Below are positions 59,014 through 64,000 of a stretch of 64,000 nt of DNA, in pieces. This stretch comes from Bryobacteraceae bacterium (lineage in GTDB: Bacteria > Acidobacteriota > Terriglobia > Bryobacterales > Bryobacteraceae). The translations under genes were made by a program, and so were the position numbers. Each line of letters begins with the position of its first letter. Position 1 is the stretch's first letter. The notes below the pieces were generated by a model, which was given only the letters and a program-made list of their open reading frames with translations, searched no databases and was not told the DNA's origin. The stretch spans positions 186,001 to 250,000 of the forward strand of contig CANGYQ010000004.1 of the NCBI GenBank assembly GCA_947458745.1, given 5' to 3'.

Positions 59014-60264
59014 ATGCCCCGTCGAGTTGTCATCACTGGAATCGGCTGTGTCAGCCCCAACGGAATCGGTCGTGAGGAGTTCTGGCGCGCCACTCTGGCG
59101 GGCGAAAGCGGCGTTCGCACGATCGAAAAGTTTGATGCCACGCCCTGGGGCGTCACCATCGCCGGGCAGGTCCCGGGCAATTTTAACGAACTGGACTATG
59201 TGTCCGCCAAGGAGCGCCAGCATGTCTCGCGCGTCACGCCGCTGGCCATCGCCGCCGCTCAGGAAGCGATCGCGGATGCGGCGATTGATCCGGCCCAACT
59301 GACCCGGGAGCAACTGCGGGAGATCGGCGTGGTGGTCGGCTCCGGGGGCGGCAGCCAGGAATTCACCGAAGAGCAGTATCGCCTGTACTACACCGGCCAG
59401 CAGAAGCAGTGCAGCGTGTACGTCATCCCGACCTCCACCATCGGCACTCTGGCCAGTGAAGTCTCCATGCGGTTCGGGCTACGCGGCTTCAGCCACGTAA
59501 TCTCCACCGGCTGTACGTCTTCCACCGATGCCTTGGGCTACGCGTTCCGCAGCATCCAGGCGGGCGTAATCGACACGATGGTGGCGGGTGGTGCCGATGC
59601 ACCGATTGCGCCATTGATCCTGCGGGGATTTCTGCTGATGCGCATTCTGTCGTCGAAATGGAATCACGCCCCAGAGCGGGGCTCCCGGCCTTTCTCCAAG
59701 GACCGTGACGGCTTTGTGCTGGGTGAAGGGGCCTGGTTTTTTGTGCTCGAAGAATTGGAGCGCGCCCGCGCCCGGGGCGTGCATATCTATGGCGAGATCG
59801 CGGGCCACGGCTCCACGTGCGAGGCCTACCACCGGGTGCGCCTGGAAGAATGCGGTGAAGAACCGTCGCGCGCGATTGGCTTGGCGCTGAAGGAAGCCGG
59901 AGCAGCACCGGAGAGCGTGGACTATATCGCCTACCACGGCACCTCCACTGAGTTGAACGACCGCATCGAAACCCGGGCCGTGCGGCTGGCCTTTGGAGCG
60001 CATGCGGACCGGTTGCCGGGTTCGTCCATCAAGAGTCTGATTGGCCACCCACAGGGGGCCTGTGGAGCAGCCAGCGTCGCCACCACACTGCTCGCCATGC
60101 GCGACGGCATCGTGCATCCGACGCTGAATCTGGATGAGGCCGACCCGGAGTGCGACTTGGACTACATCCCACATGTCGCGCGAAAGCTGGACATCGAAAC
60201 CGCTGTTTGCAATTGCATCGCCTTCGGCAGCAAGAATTCGGCGCTGGTGCTGCGGCGGGTATAG
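59014..60264 (+). CDS. Beta-ketoacyl-ACP synthase, FabF-like
   Basis: A 416-residue condensing enzyme: RVVITGIGCVSPNGIG at the start, the nucleophile Cys167 in VISTGCTSSTDALG, and catalytic His residues in YHGTSTELND and SLIGHPQGACGA. This is the full Cys-His-His set of elongating ketosynthases. The motif around the cysteine (TGCTSS) differs from the common TACATS of FabF, so a specialised role (polyketide-like or unusual fatty acid) cannot be excluded. No ACP or reductase gene is adjacent. An in-frame TTG at 59005 is an alternative start. Confidence 0.87.
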   Translation: MPRRVVITGIGCVSPNGIGREEFWRATLAGESGVRTIEKFDATPWGVTIAGQVPGNFNELDYVSAKERQHVSRVTPLAIAAAQEAIADAAIDPAQLTREQLREIGVVVGSGGGSQEFTEEQYRLYYTGQQKQCSVYVIPTSTIGTLASEVSMRFGLRGFSHVISTGCTSSTDALGYAFRSIQAGVIDTMVAGGADAPIAPLILRGFLLMRILSSKWNHAPERGSRPFSKDRDGFVLGEGAWFFVLEELERARARGVHIYGEIAGHGSTCEAYHRVRLEECGEEPSRAIGLALKEAGAAPESVDYIAYHGTSTELNDRIETRAVRLAFGAHADRLPGSSIKSLIGHPQGACGAASVATTLLAMRDGIVHPTLNLDEADPECDLDYIPHVARKLDIETAVCNCIAFGSKNSALVLRRV

Positions 60265-60285
60265 CCGGGAGGTCGCGTCGAGACC

Positions 60286-61191
60286 TTAGCGCAGTTTGAC
60301 CGCCGCGCCATTGAGGGTCATGGGCTTGGCTTGCGGGCCTAATTGATCGCCTCGCAGATAGGCCAGGGCCACTATTTTGCCTCGAGCCGGGGAATAAGCC
60401 GAAGACATCAGGTCGCCGCACTTCTTGCCTTCATCGTCCAGGATCTCGGCCCCGGAGGCCATTGCTTCGGTCCCCTCAATTTCAATGCTGGCCAAGCCTT
60501 TGTGGACCGCGCCACGCGAGCGGACGCGTTCGACGATCTCCTGCCCGATGTAGCAGCCCTTGCTGAAGTGAACGGCCTGCAGTTGGCGGGTCTCCTGCAC
60601 GAGGTGCTTTTCGAGAATGTCGTCGCCGTAACGGGGCGTGCCCCGCTCCAGGCGGACCACGTTGGCGGCTTCCGCATCGGCCTCGGTGCCCAAGCGGGCG
60701 GTGAGGTCAGTATCACCGGGAAAGGTCACCACGCGGAGGCGTTCATCACTGATCTTGTAGACCAGACGTGGACCCCATTCTTCCGAGCAGTCTGGATTTT
60801 CCGGAATGGGCGCGCCGAGTTCACGCAGCTTCGCTTCGGCTTGTGGACCTTCGACGGCCAGGCAGGCGGTGGAACTGGTGACGTCCTCGAGCGTCACATC
60901 GTCGGCGATGATGAAGCGGTTCAGGTGCTCCAGCAGTTTCGGGCGCGTCTCCGGTTCGGTGCTCACCAAAAAATGGTCCGGCCGGCAAAGAATGTGGGCG
61001 TCGCAGAGGATACGCCCTTGCGCCGTCAGGAAGAACGCATAGCAGCCCTCGTCCGGCTTCAGGGCATGGATGTTATTGGTGCACATCGCATGCAAGAGCC
61101 GCGCCCGATCTTCACCGGTCAGCTTGATACGGCCGCGGGCGGAGACATCAAACCAAGCGCTCGATTGGCGGAGTGCGTCGTAGCCCTGCAT
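60286..61191 (-). CDS. ygfZ: YgfZ/GcvT-domain folate-binding protein
   Basis: A 301-residue protein of the YgfZ family, which uses folate to help maintain or repair iron-sulfur clusters. The signature KGCYIGQE is present (HFSKGCYIGQEIVERVRSRG), along with LTGEDRARLLHAMCTNNI and LRLERG-like DxRYGDD context (RGTPRYGDD). The ATG at 61191 starts at MQGYDALR; the open frame to 61422 is antisense-like sequence overlapping the upstream gene and is rejected. The small membrane protein gene ends five bases upstream on the same strand, so the two are likely cotranscribed. Confidence 0.88.
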   Translation of the reverse strand: MQGYDALRQSSAWFDVSARGRIKLTGEDRARLLHAMCTNNIHALKPDEGCYAFFLTAQGRILCDAHILCRPDHFLVSTEPETRPKLLEHLNRFIIADDVTLEDVTSSTACLAVEGPQAEAKLRELGAPIPENPDCSEEWGPRLVYKISDERLRVVTFPGDTDLTARLGTEADAEAANVVRLERGTPRYGDDILEKHLVQETRQLQAVHFSKGCYIGQEIVERVRSRGAVHKGLASIEIEGTEAMASGAEILDDEGKKCGDLMSSAYSPARGKIVALAYLRGDQLGPQAKPMTLNGAAVKLR

Positions 61192-61196
61192 GCCGG

Positions 61197-61577
61197 CTAG
61201 TTCCCCTGCCGCAGGGCCGTCATCGCCACGGCCAACGCGACAATCACACTGCCGCTGACAGTGGCACCGAAGGCCAAGCGGCGCCGCTTGCCTTCGTTGG
61301 TCTTGGGCAGGGCACAGATGATCATGACGGCCATGACGTGCAGCGCGAGCAGAAACTTGATGCCGAAGATCATGTGCCAGCGCGACGGCACCCCCACGGC
61401 CACCGCCTGCATCATCTGCCATAAGCCGCTGGCCACCAGCAAAACCGAGGGCATCACCACAAAGCGCATCGAGGGTGGATTGCCGCCCGAAAACTTGAGG
61501 TAAAAGGCCGCGCCCACCAGCACGGTGGCCGACACAATGTGCAGCGACCGCAGAATGATTCCAACAATATCGTCCAT
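61197..61577 (-). CDS. Small integral membrane protein, CopD/DUF2269-like
   Basis: A 126-residue protein with four hydrophobic helices: GIILRSLHIVSATVLVGAAFYL, MRFVVMPSVLLVASGLWQMM, WHMIFGIKFLLALHVMAVMII and SGSVIVALAVAMTALRQG. His residues in helices 1 and 3 (LHIV, LHVM) resemble the heme- or copper-linked CopD-type four-helix proteins. Specific function unknown. TATACT stands 6 bases before the ATG, giving a probably leaderless message that continues into ygfZ. Confidence 0.72.
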   Translation of the reverse strand: MDDIVGIILRSLHIVSATVLVGAAFYLKFSGGNPPSMRFVVMPSVLLVASGLWQMMQAVAVGVPSRWHMIFGIKFLLALHVMAVMIICALPKTNEGKRRRLAFGATVSGSVIVALAVAMTALRQGN

Positions 61578-61583
61578 ACTTTC

Positions 61584-61589
61584 AGTATA
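61584..61589 (-). promoter_or_regulatory. Candidate -10 box of the membrane protein-ygfZ operon
   Basis: TATACT on the minus strand, 6 bases upstream of the ATG at 61577. It lies in a small palindrome (ATACT-TTC-AGTAT), so the start codon region and the -10 could be covered by one regulator. Confidence 0.4.
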
Positions 61590-61646
61590 GGGAGCCGCCG
61601 GAGGCGCGCTGGTCGGGGCGGCGGCGCGGAAAGCGAGAACATCGAT

Positions 61647-62276
61647 TTGATCCATGAAATTCTGGCCGTCGGTCCGCTGGAGTGCAACTGTTCGATTTTG
61701 GGCGACGAAGAGAGCCGCGAGGCTTTCGTGGTGGACCCGGGCGATGACCTGGACCAGATCGAAAGCATCCTCAACAGCCACCGCCTGCGCGTCAGCAAGA
61801 TTCTGATCACCCACGCGCACATTGACCACATTGGCGGCGCAGCGGAGTTCAAGCGTCGTACGGGAGCTCCGGTCTACCTGCACCCCAAGGAGCAACCGCT
61901 CTACGATTCGCTGGACAAGCAAGCCGGCTGGCTGGGTATGCCGACGCCGGAACGCACGACCATCGACTTTGCCCTAGTGGGTGGAGACCGCCTGCAACTC
62001 GGGCCGGTGGAGTTTCAGGTGCTGGACACGCCGGGCCACTCTCCGGCCAGCGTTTCGTTCTACCTGCCGTCGGAATCCATGGTGATCGCCGCCGACACGC
62101 TGTTTTACCGCTCCATTGGCCGCACGGATCTGCCGGGCGGCAACGGGCCACAGTTGATCCGCTCGATTCGCGAGAAGCTGTTGACATTGCCTGATGACAC
62201 GCTGGTGATCCCCGGCCATGGGCGCAATACCACGATCATCGATGAACGCCGCTACAACCCGCACTTGAAGGGCTAG
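61647..62276 (+). CDS. MBL-fold hydrolase, glyoxalase II-like
   Basis: A hydrolase of about 209 residues with the dinuclear metal site: THAHIDHIGG (HxHxDH), VLDTPGHSPASVSFY, VIAADTLFYRSIGRTDLPGG and VIPGHGRNTTI. This matches the small glyoxalase II/YcbL group acting on thioesters. The beginning LIHEILAVGPLECNCSIL aligns with the usual first strand, so the TTG at 61647 is the likely start; the open frame upstream to 61539 runs over the divergent gene's start. The ribosome-binding site is weak. Confidence 0.83.
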   Translation: MIHEILAVGPLECNCSILGDEESREAFVVDPGDDLDQIESILNSHRLRVSKILITHAHIDHIGGAAEFKRRTGAPVYLHPKEQPLYDSLDKQAGWLGMPTPERTTIDFALVGGDRLQLGPVEFQVLDTPGHSPASVSFYLPSESMVIAADTLFYRSIGRTDLPGGNGPQLIRSIREKLLTLPDDTLVIPGHGRNTTIIDERRYNPHLKG

Positions 62277-62391
62277 GTACTTTCTAACGTACATTCGCGT
62301 AATCTTTCTTGCTCCGGTCAGCAATCGGCCTTAGACCTGCCTAAGCGCTACCCGTTGTCTGCTGTAGACGCGTATTCAGGAAGAGTTCAAG

Positions 62392-62964
62392 ATGAAGCGT
62401 AGACTTTTAGCCCTTGCCGCCACGTTGGCTCTGCAGGCTTCGGCCGGAACATTCAGTGGTCTTTCCATCGGCGCTTTCAGTGTCCCGATCACCAGTGGCT
62501 ACGTTTGGAATACTTTCGGCCTGGAGACCACGATCACCGACAATACCGTGACGGCCGTCTACTCGGGCTTTGACGGAGTCGCGGACACGAACGCCACCGC
62601 GAAGTGGGGCGACTGGCCCCACCCCTTGCCGGACGGCGTGGACAAAGAGAGCACGCTTCTGTTTGAGGGCACTCAGTTTGCGGACGTCATCGGCGATCAG
62701 ACCATCTTCAAGCTCGGCAGCATCACCTTCACCAACGGCACCAGCGGGATCGAGACGCTGCTGTTTGGCGGTACGCTGACCATCACACCGGTGCAGTTCG
62801 ATTGGGGCTATCTGTCCGACCCGCTGATTATTCCGTTTAGCATTGAAACCACACGCAACGTGGGCACACCAGAGTTTAACGCGGACTTCATCGTTTTCCG
62901 GACCGAACTCGGCGACGTCGGGGCCTTCGTCTACGAAGGAGCGTCGGCGACGTTCGATATCTAA
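62392..62964 (+). CDS. Exported PEP-CTERM protein body, ended early by TAA
   Basis: A 190-residue protein with a signal peptide (MKRRLLALAATLALQASAG) and a beta-rich, Gly/Thr-rich body (LTITPVQFDWGYLSD, FGGTL, FVYEGASATFDI), as in PEP-CTERM surface proteins with a choice-of-anchor-type domain. A good ribosome-binding site (AGGAAGAG) lies six bases upstream of the ATG. The frame ends at TAA 62962-62964, but the same frame continues without a shift into a complete PEP-CTERM sorting signal. As read, the protein would be secreted without its anchor. Confidence 0.75.
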   Translation: MKRRLLALAATLALQASAGTFSGLSIGAFSVPITSGYVWNTFGLETTITDNTVTAVYSGFDGVADTNATAKWGDWPHPLPDGVDKESTLLFEGTQFADVIGDQTIFKLGSITFTNGTSGIETLLFGGTLTITPVQFDWGYLSDPLIIPFSIETTRNVGTPEFNADFIVFRTELGDVGAFVYEGASATFDI

Positions 62965-63129
62965 GCCAAGATTGTCGGCGACCCCCAGACCAGCTTCCAG
63001 CAGATCCTGGTCAACCCAAACTCAGTGGGCAGTGGCTTCGTGGGCGGCGCCTCACCGGTGCCGGAACCAGCTTCGTTGCTCCTGGCGGGAGCGGCCCTGG
63101 CTGGATTGGCGTGGGCTCGCCGCCGCTAG
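62965..63129 (+). pseudogene. Detached PEP-CTERM sorting signal, in frame after the stop
   Basis: Reading on in the same frame after TAA 62964 gives AKIVGDPQTSFQQILVNP, then the classic tail PVPEPASLLLAGAALAG followed by LAWARRR and TAG at 63127-63129. All three parts of the signal are present: the PEP motif, the hydrophobic helix and the basic end. The TAA could come from AAA, CAA or GAA by one base change. A terminator follows 24 bases later. Either the gene is recently broken or the stop is read through. Confidence 0.8.
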
Positions 63130-63152
63130 AGACGCTCCTTCCGATTCGTCGA

Positions 63153-63185
63153 ACGGGTCCGGTCCAGAACCGGGCCCGTTTTTTT
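63153..63185 (+). terminator. Intrinsic terminator after the PEP-CTERM gene
   Basis: Arms ACGGGTCCGGT (63153-63163) and ACCGGGCCCGT (63169-63179) pair at 10 of 11 positions plus a G-U, with a five-base loop, followed by seven T. Its place after the PEP-CTERM tail shows that the tail belonged to the transcription unit. Confidence 0.8.
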
Positions 63186-63193
63186 CTTCACGT

Positions 63194-63463
63194 TTACCCT
63201 TCGGCCTCGCGCCGCTTCCTTTTCAACTCCTCCATCACGCCAATCGTCAACTCCTTGGCATCGTTGACACACTTCAGAATAATCTGCAAATCCATCGCGG
63301 GCTTGCCTGCTTGACGAGCGCTTTGGCAGTAGACACCGTGTTGTCCGACAAGTGTAAGCGCGTCGGTCAACAAGTCCAGGCTCAACGCCAGCCGGCCACG
63401 TTCCAACCCCATTTGTGTCTCGTACCGCTCCAGCTCTTCCCGCCGTTCTTCATAGATGGTCAT
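63194..63463 (-). CDS. Hypothetical helical protein, 89 residues
   Basis: A short, charged, all-helical protein: TIYEERREELERYETQMGLERGRLAL at the start and DAKELTIGVMEELKRKRREAEG at the end, with a more hydrophobic middle (LSLDLLTDALTLVGQHG). Two Cys are present (VYCQS, ILKCV). It is probably a small helical bundle or coiled coil. No family recognised. Its start codon is 21 bases from that of the divergent aminotransferase gene. Confidence 0.55.
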   Translation of the reverse strand: MTIYEERREELERYETQMGLERGRLALSLDLLTDALTLVGQHGVYCQSARQAGKPAMDLQIILKCVNDAKELTIGVMEELKRKRREAEG

Positions 63464-63484
63464 CTACATCTATCCTAGAGGGAG

Positions 63485-64000
63485 ATGAATATACCTCCTT
63501 GGCCGGTCTCGGGTGATCGTGAATTGGAGTTGCTCCGCGAAGTGTTGGCCAGCCCCCAATGGGGTGGCTTCAATCCGATGGTGGCGAAGTTTGAACGGGA
63601 CTTCACTGCCTATCAGGACGCCCGCTATGGCGTCAGCGCGGTGAACGGAACCGTCACGCTGGAGATGGGTCTGCAAGCACTGGGCATTGGACCGGGCGAC
63701 GAAGTCATCGTTCCAGCTATCTCCTTTGTCTCAACCGCGACGGCGGTGTCACGCGTGGGTGCCACGCCGGTCTTTGTGGACATTGAGCCTTCCAGCTACA
63801 ACATCGACCCGGTGCGCGCCGCACTCGCCGTCACCTCCCGGACCAAAGCAATCTTTGCCGTCCACTTCGGTGGTCCGATGGCGCAGATGGACCGGCTCCG
63901 CGAGCTCACCGATGCTTTTGGCCTCTACCTGCTGGAGGACGCGGCCCATGCGCATGGCACGGAATGGCGCGGACGCCGCGCAGGTAGCCTGGGCACCTTT
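63485..64000 (+). CDS. DegT/DnrJ/EryC1 aminotransferase, 5' part
   Basis: The first 172 residues of a PLP-dependent sugar aminotransferase, cut by the window end. It starts MNIPPWPVSGDRELELLREVL, then GGFNPMVAKFERDFTAYQ, GVSAVNGTVTLEMGLQALGIGPGDEVIVPAISFVSTATAVSRVGATPVFVDI, and LLEDAAHAHGT with the Asp that contacts the PLP ring nitrogen. The PLP-binding Lys lies beyond the edge. Such enzymes make amino sugars for surface polysaccharides. A ribosome-binding site (GAGGGAG) is directly before the ATG. Confidence 0.9.
   Translation, partial: MNIPPWPVSGDRELELLREVLASPQWGGFNPMVAKFERDFTAYQDARYGVSAVNGTVTLEMGLQALGIGPGDEVIVPAISFVSTATAVSRVGATPVFVDIEPSSYNIDPVRAALAVTSRTKAIFAVHFGGPMAQMDRLRELTDAFGLYLLEDAAHAHGTEWRGRRAGSLGTF

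Noticed and set aside
61539-61646. Longer N-terminus for the glyoxalase II-like hydrolase
   Set aside because: The added residues are Arg/Gly-rich and overlap the divergent gene's start; the family-like first strand begins at TTG 61647.

Overview
The window (about 62% G+C, densely coded on both strands) looks like a chromosome segment of an acidobacterium, most likely of the Solibacter/Bryobacter group. The lineage is inferred from gene content: an 856-residue FtsX/MacB-type 'duplicated orphan permease' next to a PadR regulator, a large Oar-like TonB-dependent receptor with an N-terminal carboxypeptidase-regulatory domain, a PEP-CTERM protein plus an ExeA-type ATPase, DUF4434 proteins, and a Gram-negative envelope set (BamA, Skp, RND pumps). 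No rRNA, tRNA, CRISPR array, insertion sequence or prophage was found.

Layout. 1-8.7 kb: 3' end of hfq and hflX (probable CTG start), a Ca2+-type P-ATPase, pgsA overlapping tail-to-tail with a rodZ-like gene, then a glycosyltransferase and two methyltransferases. 8.7-18 kb: two DUF4434 paralogs around a 58-residue membrane protein, rbsC/rbsA without a binding protein, an SRPBCC protein, an ExeA-type ATPase, and a TPR protein overlapping a glycosidase-like protein. 18-24.7 kb: an efflux operon tetR - adaptor - RND pump in which the pump gene runs in frame into a TolC-like outer-membrane channel, giving a 1577-residue fusion. 24.8-37.3 kb: M16 peptidase, an ArsC-like protein without its cysteine, a hybrid sensor kinase, an acyl-CoA ligase/enolase-superfamily pair, a PepSY membrane protein, a PQQ-type sugar dehydrogenase, fabD with a Uma2-family gene. 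37.5-49.5 kb: a second RND pump, two small zinc-ribbon proteins, the permease/PadR pair, ornithine cyclodeaminase-like, DinB-like, aceE and a MutM-type glycosylase. 49.7-64 kb: the TonB receptor, a Tat-exported metallo-hydrolase, skp and bamA, a ketosynthase, ygfZ with a small membrane protein, a glyoxalase II-like hydrolase, a PEP-CTERM gene split by an in-frame TAA, and the start of a DegT-family aminotransferase.

The envelope theme is strong: outer-membrane assembly (bamA, skp), efflux (two RND systems), cell shape (rodZ), phospholipid synthesis (pgsA) and glycan-related genes. The observations I rate highest are the RND-TolC fusion, the PEP-CTERM gene whose sorting signal lies just behind an in-frame stop, and repeated placement of -10-like boxes 5-8 bases before start codons, including divergent genes whose start codons are only 18-21 bases apart. 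Functions are assigned by reading motifs by eye; no database search was run.
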